Positions 9,629 through 16,928 of a stretch of DNA of 36,538 nucleotides are shown piece after piece. Both the position numbers and the translations under genes were made by a program. Numbering within the stretch: position 1 is the first letter of the stretch; each line of letters starts with the position of its first letter. Under the pieces are notes generated by a model, which was not told the DNA's origin, searched no databases, and saw only the letters and a list, made by a program, of their open reading frames with translations. This stretch comes from Streptomyces ruber (lineage in GTDB: Bacteria > Actinomycetota > Actinomycetes > Streptomycetales > Streptomycetaceae): contig NZ_BMQK01000030.1 of assembly GCF_014648075.1 (NCBI RefSeq), positions 1 to 36,538 of the forward strand. The letters are read 5' to 3'.

Positions 9629-9933
9629 CGGGTCTCCTGGGCGAAGAAAGCCGTGGCCCGCTTGAGGATCTCCACGTCCTCCCGCAGCCGGCGGTGCTCC
9701 CGCCGCAACATGGCCAGCTCCTGACGTTCGCCGCTGGTCAGTCCGTCGCGCTCGCCCGCGTCGACCTCGGCCTGGCCGACCCACAGCCGCACCGCCGTCT
9801 CGGTCAGATCGAAGTCCTCGGCGACCTGGCCGACACAGCGGTCACCACGCCGGCACAGCTCCACCATCTCGGCCTTGAACTCCGGCGTGAACGAACGACG
9901 GGGCCGAGGCTTCTTCTTCGCCATGCTCTCCAT
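9481..9933 (-). CDS. IS3 transposase OrfA
   Basis: The protein starts MESMAKKKPRPRRSFTPEF, carries the HTH_Tnp_1 region (AEMVELCRRGDRCVGQVAED) and a leucine-zipper-like coil (ELAMLRREHRRLREDVEILK) ending RATAFFAQETR, after which family members normally stop or shift into orfB. Here the frame stays open for another 45 or so residues overlapping orfB, so the usual stop has been lost or a programmed frameshift is used. The ATG at 9933 is chosen because GGAGG lies about ten bases upstream; an ATG at 9942 touches that site. OrfA alone binds the ends but does not transpose. Confidence 0.75.
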   Translation of the reverse strand: MESMAKKKPRPRRSFTPEFKAEMVELCRRGDRCVGQVAEDFDLTETAVRLWVGQAEVDAGERDGLTSGERQELAMLRREHRRLREDVEILKRATAFFAQETRCRCTRSSRRRSEAVTASNAPVNCLRSPEPPSTPAARAGPARGRSAMPS

Positions 9934-9936
9934 GAT

Positions 9937-9976
9937 GGACATCCCTCCGGGGCAGAACCCCTGTCCTCGGATGTCC
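9937..9976 (-). promoter_or_regulatory. Hairpin covering the OrfA ribosome site
   Basis: GGACATCC (9937-9944) and GGATGTCC (9969-9976) are exact complements, with an inner GGGG/CCCC pairing (9949-9952, 9958-9961). In the minus-strand mRNA the GGAGG of orfA lies inside this structure, so folding would hide it. Confidence 0.55.
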
Positions 9977-10189
9977 GTCAAAGCGGATCAGGCCCAACCG
10001 ACACCTGACCCGGCCACACAGTGCGCATTCATGGACCGCGGAGCGTTCGCAGCAGGCACCGCCTGCGGCGTCCGTCGGGCGTCCTGTTACGTCCGGGCAC
10101 AACGGCCGAGCAAAAAGGGCTTGTCGCGGCAGTTGTGGCCGTGCCATCCTGCGCCCCATGACCAAGAGAATCGAGTCCGTCGTCCGCCG

Positions 10190-11320
10190 GTGAGCGAGAC
10201 GCCCGGGACGAAACAGCCCGGACTCCCATCCGTCGCCCTGTTCGACCACGCCCTCCGACTGCACCGGCAAGCCCCGGACAAGCCTCTCGCACGCGGTGGC
10301 GAACCGTTTCCCGACGACGCGTTGCATGACCATCGGTCCCGACCCGAACCGCCGGAGGACCGGGACCTCGAAGGCCGGGAAGCCGCGTCCGTTCTGGCCG
10401 CGTATTTCGCCCGCCCGTCAGCTCACCCCAGTGAGCTGGCCGATGCCTTCCATGACATCCACGTTCCGCTCGGCCCCAATGAGCACGTCACCGCCGTGGC
10501 CGAGCTGGCGGGCAGGGACCGCGTTCGCCGAACGGGCCGGTGGCTGGTTCGACACGGGAGTGATCAATGCGCGGTCACCGTGGGGCTCGCCCTGATCGCT
10601 GCTGTCGGCACCGTCGAGGACATCCCGTCGATCCAGACGATCGGGCTGCTGTCCCGCCACTTCGGCCACCTGGCAGCGCACGCGCTCGAACGGCTTCCGG
10701 GAGGCACCGGGGCCTTGTTGTGGCTCGCCGACCGGGTCACCGGCTGGGGACGCGTCTACGTCGTCGAAGCCCTATGCCGGATGGACGACCCAGTTGCGCG
10801 GCCATGGCTGCTTCGCAGGGCCTGCGATGGCGACTTCCTCAACGCATACTTCGCCGGCAAGGTCGCCACGGTGGCGCAACTCCATGAGGCACTGGGGGAG
10901 CTTGACATCGACAGCGAGATGGCTGACCACGTCGGGCGCCTGCTTGTCAGCATGAGCGATTGCGCAGGGATGGGACTCACCCTCGCTCGCTACCCTCACG
11001 CAGGAAAGGTCCTGGAAGCGCACGCTCGCAGCGTGGGTGCACTGGGCCCGACGATCGAGCGGTACTTCACGGTCGCCCTGCTCGCGCAACACCTGACTGC
11101 AGAACCTCCCGAGGCTGCCGGGTGTACCGCAGAACAGCAGGCAGCGCTCCGGACGTCGTACATCTCCGTGCTCGACCGCGGAGAATGGACCCAGGTCGCT
11201 GTCGCCGGCCTCGCGGCCGAAGACAACCGGATGCGCTGGCTCGCGAATCACAGAGCACCGCAACTGAGACTTCGCGCGTTCCCCGATCGACTTCCACGTC
11301 TCGAGGATCAGCGCAAGTGA
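10190..11320 (+). CDS. Conserved hypothetical protein, probably HEAT-like helical repeats
   Basis: A 376-residue cytoplasmic protein with no signal or membrane segment. It has phrases that recur in a Streptomyces family of unknown function: GRWLVRHGSDQCAVTVGLAL, DIPSIQTIGLLSRHFGHLA, ERLPGGTGALLWLADRVTGW, GRVYVVEALCRMDDPVARPW, LLRRACDGDFLNAYFAGKVA. The repeated helix-turn-helix-like units with PW/RR turns suggest an alpha-solenoid, but that is inference. The GTG at 10190 is chosen because similarity begins near it. It overlaps the end of a tiny ORF (10158-10193, ATG to TGA, 11 codons) in another frame, which could be a coupling leader. The gene is intact, with no frameshift. Function unknown. 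Confidence 0.7.
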   Translation: MSETPGTKQPGLPSVALFDHALRLHRQAPDKPLARGGEPFPDDALHDHRSRPEPPEDRDLEGREAASVLAAYFARPSAHPSELADAFHDIHVPLGPNEHVTAVAELAGRDRVRRTGRWLVRHGSDQCAVTVGLALIAAVGTVEDIPSIQTIGLLSRHFGHLAAHALERLPGGTGALLWLADRVTGWGRVYVVEALCRMDDPVARPWLLRRACDGDFLNAYFAGKVATVAQLHEALGELDIDSEMADHVGRLLVSMSDCAGMGLTLARYPHAGKVLEAHARSVGALGPTIERYFTVALLAQHLTAEPPEAAGCTAEQQAALRTSYISVLDRGEWTQVAVAGLAAEDNRMRWLANHRAPQLRLRAFPDRLPRLEDQRK

Positions 11321-11894
11321 CAGGGGCCCGCACCGCTGCGCCCATCGGAAGCGCATTGCAGGTGGAAGCCGACAACGACCTCGGCCAGGGCGACGGGCTC
11401 ACGGCCCTCCGGCCGACTCGGGCTGCGGCAGCGGCCATGCGTCGATCAGGCGACCCAGCCGCGCAGCACAGCGCTGGGGGGCTCGGGGCCGGGCCCGCAG
11501 CCGCCGGCCGGGGCGGCTGCTGCCGCCGTGCACCTCAACGAGGCCGGCGAGGCGTCCCGTGCCCCAGCCGACGCGGCAGCGTCCGGGAAACGTGCCGAGA
11601 GCGGCCGCGCTCCGTTCGGCACGTGCATATGGGAGGGGCACCCGCGGTATCGGAGGGCGCGCCGGTGAAGTCAGTGCCCTCACCCGTGCGACCAGGGTTG
11701 AGTGCGGTGTCCGATGCGCAGGCAACGCCCGCCGCGCGCCCAGCCCCCGCCGTGGCGTGGAACGACCCCAGTGGTCAGTGACCTGAGTGTACCCAGCATC
11801 TCAGAGGACAGCAAACCAGGGCGGTCAAGTAAGTACCTTCGGTGGCGGCGGCGTATGACAAGCGCTGTCAGTGGTGGGTGGCAGCATCACAAGC
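11321..11894. other. Spacer, no convincing gene
   Basis: Open frames on both strands are Pro/Arg-rich shadows with no domain. The only structure I see is a palindrome at 11856-11870. Confidence 0.4.
11856..11870. promoter_or_regulatory. 15-bp palindrome TGACA-N5-TGTCA before the SMI1/KNR4 gene
   Basis: TGACA AGCGC TGTCA is a symmetric site 25 bp ahead of the ATG at 11895. The form suits a dimeric regulator such as a TetR or GntR family protein. No cognate regulator gene lies nearby. Confidence 0.35.
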
Positions 11895-13847
11895 ATGACG
11901 GGAACCACAACATTCGACTGGCGGCCCTTTCTCCTCAAGTGGAGCGGGGAGTGGGCAGACGGCCTGCCGGAAGGTAAGACCCGGAGCGAGGAAGACGAGG
12001 CCGCCCGGCAAGCGCGGTGGCTGGGATTCGCGCCCGCGTCCGAGGAACGGATCGCGGCCATGGAGGAGCGCCTCGGCCGCCGGATGCCCCCGTCGTACCG
12101 GCAGTTCTTGAAGGTGAGCAATGGGTGGCGGCACGCGGGCGGCTTCGTGTCGCTGCTGGCGGGCACCGCGGACGCGCGCTGGCACGACAACGCGTCCGGA
12201 CTTGCGGACATGTTCGAGGAGCACTTGGACAAGGACGCCGGGCCGAAGGAACGGCGAGAGGCGGACATCTGGCGGCGCGGGCTACAGCTCGACGTCGAGT
12301 CCGACATCACCCACGTCCTGATGGACCCCCAGGATGTGGACGAGGACGGTGAGTGGGCCGTGTACACGTGGGCGAGCTGGCGGACCGAGCCACCCAAGCG
12401 GCACGCGAACTTCTTCGAGTTCATGCGGGACATGCACCGGGAGTTCCACAGCCTGCGGGCGCGGTCGGGCGACGGGGGTCCGGTGTTCGCCAACGACACG
12501 ACACGCCGACTGGACGCCCAGGTGGAGGACGCCCGGCTGGAGGCGCTGCGCGGCGGCTGGGAACGGGCCGGGAAGGCTTTGGACGAGGCCAAGGGATACA
12601 GCAGACCGCGGGCCGCCGGGCTGGGCGACCAGATCCGCCGTCTGCTCGGACAGACCTACATGGTGTACTTCGAAGGCCTGGTGACTGATCCACGTTACGC
12701 GTCCGAGCTGCTGCCACCGCTGATCGCCGAGCACGCGGCGCGCTCGCACGGGGACGACTCCACGCTCGGGTACCACCTGCGCGGCGCCGACGACGCCCTG
12801 GTGTCACTGGCCCACGCGACGCTGCAGCAGGTGCGTGACGGCACGTACCGGTACACGGCGCCCGGGCCGTTCGGGAAGGCGGTCGAGCGGGCGCGGGAGC
12901 TGGCGCGGTGGGGAGACACCGACGGGGCGTGGCGGACACTGATGGACGCGCTGCCCCTGTGGGAGCCGCTGGGGCCGGACCACCTGGCTCCGCTGGGCTG
13001 GGTGGTCGACCCCGTGCTCGAGCCGCTGCTGACCCCGGAGCGTGGCCGTGAACTGCTGTCCACTCCACGGGGCGGGCAGACGGGTGCGGCACCGGGCCCG
13101 ACGGCCGGTCTCGACCCGGACGGACTGGCGTGGCTCGCCGAGCCGGACCGGGGCAACAACCGCACCTCCTACCGGTTCGTCCTGGTGGAAGGGGTGGAAC
13201 CGCAGGAGTTGCCCGGGCGTCTCGCGGACGGGGACGGCACCCGGCTGGACGAACCGATGACGCTCTGGGAGGCGCGCCACCGATCGCTCCGGGGCCGGCG
13301 AGAGTTCACGTCCTACGACGACAGGGCTCTCATGGCGGTCGGCCGGGCCGGCAGCGGCTGGAGCTTCGCCTTCGACGGGGATCCCGCCCCCTTCGACGGG
13401 CGGCGGCTCGTCTCCCCGGCGGCGGCCGCCGCTGCGGGCACCCGTGCCGTGGTGGTGTGGAGCGGCCTGAGGACGTGGCACGGGGAGCCGTCCTTCCACC
13501 TCTCGGTGGCACAGGACGGTGCCGAGCAGTACGCCTTCACGTATGCCGACGGAGAGATCCGGCGGACCGGGGAGATACCACGCGCACTGGAACCGCACCG
13601 GTTCTTCGATGCCTTGGAGGACGCCGCCGAAGCGGAGCGGCCGCTGCTGGAAGCGGTGGCCGGTGAGTTCGGGGTCGGCCTGCCCCGTCACGCGCTCTCG
13701 CACGGACGGCTGCACACGTTCACCACCCGCTCCTGGAAACGGCCGCCCGAGGACGGAGAGACGTACGCGGTGATCCGCCTGGGCTCGGAAGCCGCGCCCC
13801 AGGCGGACAGCGAGCAGAGAGAGGACGACGGGCCAGGACTCGCGTAG
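11895..13847 (+). CDS. SMI1/KNR4 (SUKH) domain protein, long form
   Basis: A 650-residue soluble protein. Residues about 45-185 form an SMI1/KNR4 domain: PASEERIAAMEERLGRRMPP, SYRQFLKVSNGWRHAGGF, then the closing WAVYTWASW and NFFEFMRDMH. SUKH proteins are known as immunity proteins to polymorphic nuclease toxins, and many Streptomyces carry long fused forms. The middle is helical (EDARLEALRGGWERAGKALD) and the C-terminal third (residues about 420-630) is a separate beta-rich region I do not recognise, containing SYRFVLVEGVEPQELPGRLA. A GTG 8 codons upstream is possible; the ATG is preferred because it clears the palindrome. It lies between the DNRLRE remnant and the DNase chimera, consistent with an immunity role. 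Confidence 0.75.
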   Translation: MTGTTTFDWRPFLLKWSGEWADGLPEGKTRSEEDEAARQARWLGFAPASEERIAAMEERLGRRMPPSYRQFLKVSNGWRHAGGFVSLLAGTADARWHDNASGLADMFEEHLDKDAGPKERREADIWRRGLQLDVESDITHVLMDPQDVDEDGEWAVYTWASWRTEPPKRHANFFEFMRDMHREFHSLRARSGDGGPVFANDTTRRLDAQVEDARLEALRGGWERAGKALDEAKGYSRPRAAGLGDQIRRLLGQTYMVYFEGLVTDPRYASELLPPLIAEHAARSHGDDSTLGYHLRGADDALVSLAHATLQQVRDGTYRYTAPGPFGKAVERARELARWGDTDGAWRTLMDALPLWEPLGPDHLAPLGWVVDPVLEPLLTPERGRELLSTPRGGQTGAAPGPTAGLDPDGLAWLAEPDRGNNRTSYRFVLVEGVEPQELPGRLADGDGTRLDEPMTLWEARHRSLRGRREFTSYDDRALMAVGRAGSGWSFAFDGDPAPFDGRRLVSPAAAAAAGTRAVVVWSGLRTWHGEPSFHLSVAQDGAEQYAFTYADGEIRRTGEIPRALEPHRFFDALEDAAEAERPLLEAVAGEFGVGLPRHALSHGRLHTFTTRSWKRPPEDGETYAVIRLGSEAAPQADSEQREDDGPGLA

Positions 13848-14014
13848 AGAATGCCCGAAGCGGGCGAACTCTCGCGGCGGTAACGGCCACATCGAACTCG
13901 CGGTTGGAGTGTCAATACCGCAGCGCTATGTGTCCGGCCCGGCCGTTCACGGAGAACGAGTACCTTGCCAGTGACACCATCTCTCCAGCTGGCGAGCCTG
14001 ATTGAGATGAGCGG
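13848..14014. other. Spacer
   Basis: No gene seen; it leads into the inverted repeat and half-site array upstream of the resolvase/DNase chimera. Confidence 0.3.
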
Positions 14015-14128
14015 TGTTCAATAACCGATCGGTTGTTGGACAGTAGCGTCCGGCCGGCGACACGCCGGGCCGAAGCCGATTTTCCGGTGTCCACCAAGGG
14101 TGTTCAACAACTCGCGGCGTCCAACAAC
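14015..14128. promoter_or_regulatory. 28-bp inverted repeat plus two further half-sites
   Basis: At 14015-14042 TGTTCAATAACCGA is followed directly by TCGGTTGTTGGACA, whose complement matches it at 12 of 14 positions. Two more copies of the half-site stand in direct orientation at 14101-14111 (TGTTCAACAAC) and 14118-14128 (CGTCCAACAAC), just before the ATG at 14161. The set could be a res-like site of the resolvase whose 5' end follows, or a repressor operator. Confidence 0.55.
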
Positions 14129-14160
14129 GGCCCAGAACCGTCTTCTGTACGGTTCCACGC

Positions 14161-14928
14161 ATGACGACTACCGCTGAGTCGGCCGACACGGACAGCCCGC
14201 TGGACGCCATTCCAGTGAACCCCTCCGGCGCCGGGGTCGGCTACGGGCGCGTGTCGACCAAGGGCCAGCTGCTCGACCGGCAGATCGCGGCCCTGACGAG
14301 GCATGCCTGGCTGATCCAGAACAAGTCGACGGTCAAGGGAAGCGGCAAGGACCGCTCCGACCCGCTGCAGTACCTCGCGAGGAAGGAGCGCAACGAGTGG
14401 TCGTACGAGCGGAAGGACAACCGTGACAAGGTGATGCGCCCCAAGTCGCGCTCCAAGCGGACCGACGGCTGGGTGCCGGACAAGCCGTTCCTCCAACACC
14501 CGTGGACGGCTCTGCACCCGGAGATCACCGAAGGGGCCGCCGAGGCGGTGTCCTGCGACGAGTTCCCGTTCTCCTCCACCTACCAGTCACCGGGGGTTCC
14601 GGCGGCGAACGACGGACAGAACCCGGCCGGTCCGGACGGCGGCGGCGAGTGCATCCAGACCGTCGCGGCCAGGACGGACGACGGCAGCGAACACCTTCTG
14701 GACGACACCCGGTACGACGCGCCGACGTTCGAAGAGAACTGCGGCCGGTCGTCCATGTCCCTGAAGGTCAACTCCGGTTCGATGAACCTGGACAACTTCT
14801 ACGAAGGGTTCCTGAAGAAGTTCCGGACGATCGACGAGGACGGGTACACCCTCGGCCCGGGCAATGCCTGGTTCAAGGGCTGCGACACCACCAAGGCTGA
14901 CCTCGTCTGCACGATGGCCAAGCCCTGA
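14161..14928 (+). CDS. Chimeric ORF: serine-resolvase N terminus fused in frame to a NucA/NucB-type DNase domain
   Basis: Residues 1-46 are the start of a Tn3-type serine resolvase: an Asp/Pro-rich tail, then VGYGRVSTKGQLLDRQIAAL with the catalytic Ser at 32 and Arg at 30. At residue 47 similarity to resolvases ends, and the rest reads as the C-terminal end of a secreted toxin-like protein. CDEFPFSSTYQS (from 132), GGGECIQTVAART, PTFEENCGRSSMSLKVNSGS, FRTIDEDGYTL and AWFKGCD fit the NucA/NucB deoxyribonuclease domain as found at the ends of large Streptomyces secreted proteins. The ORF is open for 255 codons and has no signal peptide, so the DNase part could be made in the cytoplasm. It probably arose when a resolvase gene recombined into a DNase gene. 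Whether it is expressed is unknown. Confidence 0.7.
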   Translation: MTTTAESADTDSPLDAIPVNPSGAGVGYGRVSTKGQLLDRQIAALTRHAWLIQNKSTVKGSGKDRSDPLQYLARKERNEWSYERKDNRDKVMRPKSRSKRTDGWVPDKPFLQHPWTALHPEITEGAAEAVSCDEFPFSSTYQSPGVPAANDGQNPAGPDGGGECIQTVAARTDDGSEHLLDDTRYDAPTFEENCGRSSMSLKVNSGSMNLDNFYEGFLKKFRTIDEDGYTLGPGNAWFKGCDTTKADLVCTMAKP

Positions 14929-14934
14929 GTACCG

Positions 14935-14974
14935 GGCCGGCCGGCGCCGGGCCCCGGCCCGGTGCCGGCCGGCC
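14935..14974. terminator. Bidirectional terminator between the chimera and the SUKH gene
   Basis: Arms at 14935-14953 and 14956-14974 are 19 bases each and pair at 18 positions plus a G-T wobble. It lies between two convergent genes, six bases after one stop and four before the other. There is no U tract, as is common for Streptomyces terminators. Confidence 0.8.
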
Positions 14975-14978
14975 GCGT

Positions 14979-15608
14979 TCAGTGAAGTGGCACCCAGTCG
15001 TCGGCGGCCCGCGTGAGCCACGGGCTCTCCGGGTCGTCCCAGACCAGGCAGCCGTAGACGATGCCCGGCACCTCCGACGAGCCCATCAGATCAGCGGGCC
15101 CCGCGGTCAGGGTGCGGTGAACGGCCGTCAGGTAGGCGGCGATCGACGGGTAGCGCGGAGCGTCGATCCCCTCGGGGAGTTCCCAGGAGCCGACGCCGTC
15201 GGGGCCCGCGTAGTGGCCGGACTCGGGCCCGGCTTCGTCCCGGGTGAGCCAGGGAACGACCGGCGCGCCCCACCCGTGGTCATCGCCGAGAAACACCGCG
15301 GACATCGCCTGCCCCGGACTGAGGACGACTCCGCCCGGGAGGAAGGCCCCCGAGGCGACCTCCTCCTGCTCGTCGCCTTCGATCCCCTGGTGCTCCACCC
15401 CACCGCAGAGCCGCCACAGCGCCGTCAACCCGGCAGGCAGTCCGTACCCGAGGCGTTGCCTCAACTGACCGTCCGCCGCGGCGATGTCCTCCTCCGGCAC
15501 CGGTGGCAGCAGGGAGGCGTACGACGTGGGCGCGTGCTCCGCCAACCAACGGGTGAGAGCGTCCCACGCCTCGGCGAGGGCTTCGTCCTCAGGGTTTCGA
15601 ACCGGCAT
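14979..15608 (-). CDS. SMI1/KNR4 (SUKH) family protein, candidate immunity protein
   Basis: A 209-residue soluble acidic protein. The SUKH fold is recognisable in PEEDIAAADGQLRQRLGYGL followed by LPAGLTALWRLCGGVEHQG, then FLPGGVVLSPGQAM and YPSIAAYLTAVHRTL. SUKH-1 proteins are known immunity partners of bacterial nuclease toxins, binding the toxin in the cytoplasm. The gene faces a NucA/NucB-type DNase ORF across a shared terminator, which makes that role plausible, although toxin and immunity genes are usually co-directional. The ATG at 15608 is preferred to a longer reading because similarity begins there; GGTGGG precedes it. Confidence 0.8.
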   Translation of the reverse strand: MPVRNPEDEALAEAWDALTRWLAEHAPTSYASLLPPVPEEDIAAADGQLRQRLGYGLPAGLTALWRLCGGVEHQGIEGDEQEEVASGAFLPGGVVLSPGQAMSAVFLGDDHGWGAPVVPWLTRDEAGPESGHYAGPDGVGSWELPEGIDAPRYPSIAAYLTAVHRTLTAGPADLMGSSEVPGIVYGCLVWDDPESPWLTRAADDWVPLH

Positions 15609-15704
15609 TCGCCCACCGTAGCGACGGATGAGAACGTGCCGCCCGACACGCCCGCCCCGCATCCTCGTTCGGGCGCGGGGCGGGCGTGCCCGGTGGCATC
15701 CGCG

Positions 15705-15880
15705 TCAGGACCGGCCCGCCACCGGCAGGTCCGCCTTGTCGGCCTCCTCTGCCGCCGCCCGCTCGCGCGGACCCCGGGTGCCCCGCGTCGTCGCCACACC
15801 GAGCAGTCCCACCAGACCGATGACCACGTAGAACCGGGCCGGGCCCGCCCAGTCGAACGTCTCCGCCAGCAGCACCGCTC
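15705..15880 (-). pseudogene. C-terminal fragment of an MFS transporter
   Basis: The frame ending at the TGA at 15705-15707 reads ETFDWAGPARFYVVIGLVGL followed by VATTRGTRGPRERAAAEEAD, which looks like the last membrane helix and tail of an MFS transporter, possibly of the metabolite:proton symporter group. No N-terminal part is present: immediately upstream stands the stop of the next gene. It is a leftover of a deletion. Confidence 0.5.
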
Positions 15881-16205
15881 AGGGCGCCGGGTCCGGGCGG
15901 CCGCCGCGGCGCAGTGCGCGGGCGCACCACCCGATGACCGCGGCGTTCACCAGTGCCCCGAGAACGACGGCGGCGATGAGCATCGCGAGGCTGTCCGGCA
16001 GCATGAGCAGCACGAAGCTGACCGGGGCGGTGGCGAGCAGTGGAATGACCACCGCCATGGACGACTCGCCCGAGCTGTCGGCGGCGGTCACCACGAGCGC
16101 CCACACGAGCAGGGCGGCACAGACCGCGACATAGGCGAGGGCGAAGATGTTGCCGGCCGCCGCGTGGCGCAGGCGGCGGGGAAAGGACCGGCCGGGATCG
16201 GTCAC
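15879..16205 (-). CDS. SCO4225-family small membrane protein
   Basis: A 108-residue protein with three predicted membrane helices: IFALAYVAVCAALLVWALVV, VVIPLLATAPVSFVLLML, and SLAMLIAAVVLGALVNAAVI, ending in a basic tail (ARALRRGGRPDPAP). The order of helices and the LRHAAAGNIF start match the SCO4225 family of unknown function. GTG start with a strong AAGAGGAG ribosome site. It follows the response regulator gene by 39 bp on the same strand, so it may be in the same operon and perhaps under its control. Confidence 0.75.
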   Translation of the reverse strand: MTDPGRSFPRRLRHAAAGNIFALAYVAVCAALLVWALVVTAADSSGESSMAVVIPLLATAPVSFVLLMLPDSLAMLIAAVVLGALVNAAVIGWCARALRRGGRPDPAP

Positions 16206-16244
16206 GACGGTGGGCTCCTCTTGCGATGGTCGTGGTGCCGGGTG

Positions 16245-16928
16245 TCAGAGGTGGCTGCCGGGCGGGTTCGGGCGGGCGAGGCCGAGGTCGTAGGCGAGGA
16301 TCGTCGCCTGGACCCGGTCGCGCAGTCCGAGCTTGCGCAGCAGCGCGTTCACATGGGACTTCACGGTGCCGACGGTGATGCCGAGCTGTTCGGCGATCTC
16401 GGCGTTGGTGAGTCCGGACGCGACCAGGGTGAGGACGTTCCGTTCTCGGCCGGTCAGGCTGTCCAGCTCACGGGGGGTGCTCCCGGTCCGGGTGCCGGCG
16501 ACCGCTCCGGACGCGTAGTGGCCGATGAGCCGGCGGGTCGCGGACGGGGCGAGCACGCTCTCCCCGGCGGCCACCACCCGGATGCCGTGCAGCAGCTCGG
16601 AGGCGTGTACGTCCTTGAGGAGGAAGCCGGAGGCGCCGGCGCGCAGTGCGTCGAAGACGTACGCGTCGAGGTCGAAGGTGGTCAGCACCAGGACACGGGG
16701 TGCGTCCTGCGGGCCGGTGATGATCCGGGTGGCGGCGATGCCGTCCAGTTCGGGCATCCGGACGTCCATGACGATCACGTCGGGGGCCAGCTCTTCGGCG
16801 AGCCGTACCGCTGCGGCGCCGTCGGCGGCCTCGCCGACGACCGTCATGTCCTCCTCCGCGTCGATCACGGCGGCGAACCCCGCCCGTACGATGCCCTGGT
16901 CGTCGGCGACCAGCACCCTGAGGCTCAT
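16245..16928 (-). CDS. NarL/LuxR-family response regulator
   Basis: A 227-residue two-domain regulator. The receiver domain (residues 1-120) has the acidic pair VADDQ, the phosphate-accepting Asp55 in VIVMDVRMPELDG, Thr in VLVLTTFD and Lys in GFLLKDV. The C-terminal LuxR-type DNA-binding domain reads LTGRERNVLTLVASGLTNAE then IAEQLGITVGTVKSHVNALL. All key residues are present, so it should be functional. Its start overlaps the end of the kinase gene by 4 bp (ATGA), which identifies the kinase as its partner. Targets are unknown; the small membrane protein gene downstream is one candidate. Confidence 0.93.
   Translation of the reverse strand: MSLRVLVADDQGIVRAGFAAVIDAEEDMTVVGEAADGAAAVRLAEELAPDVIVMDVRMPELDGIAATRIITGPQDAPRVLVLTTFDLDAYVFDALRAGASGFLLKDVHASELLHGIRVVAAGESVLAPSATRRLIGHYASGAVAGTRTGSTPRELDSLTGRERNVLTLVASGLTNAEIAEQLGITVGTVKSHVNALLRKLGLRDRVQATILAYDLGLARPNPPGSHL

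Larger units (their letters stand above)
8791..9985 (-). mobile_element. IS3-family insertion sequence, one end missing
   Basis: The element has the two overlapping ORFs of IS3 elements (orfA, HTH; orfB, DDE integrase) on the minus strand. The orfB reading ends at SLGYRSP, short of the usual C terminus, and joins the truncated DNRLRE gene, so the orfB-side terminal repeat appears lost. Upstream of orfA is a hairpin region (9937-9976). I could not identify matching terminal repeats or a target duplication. Confidence 0.75.
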
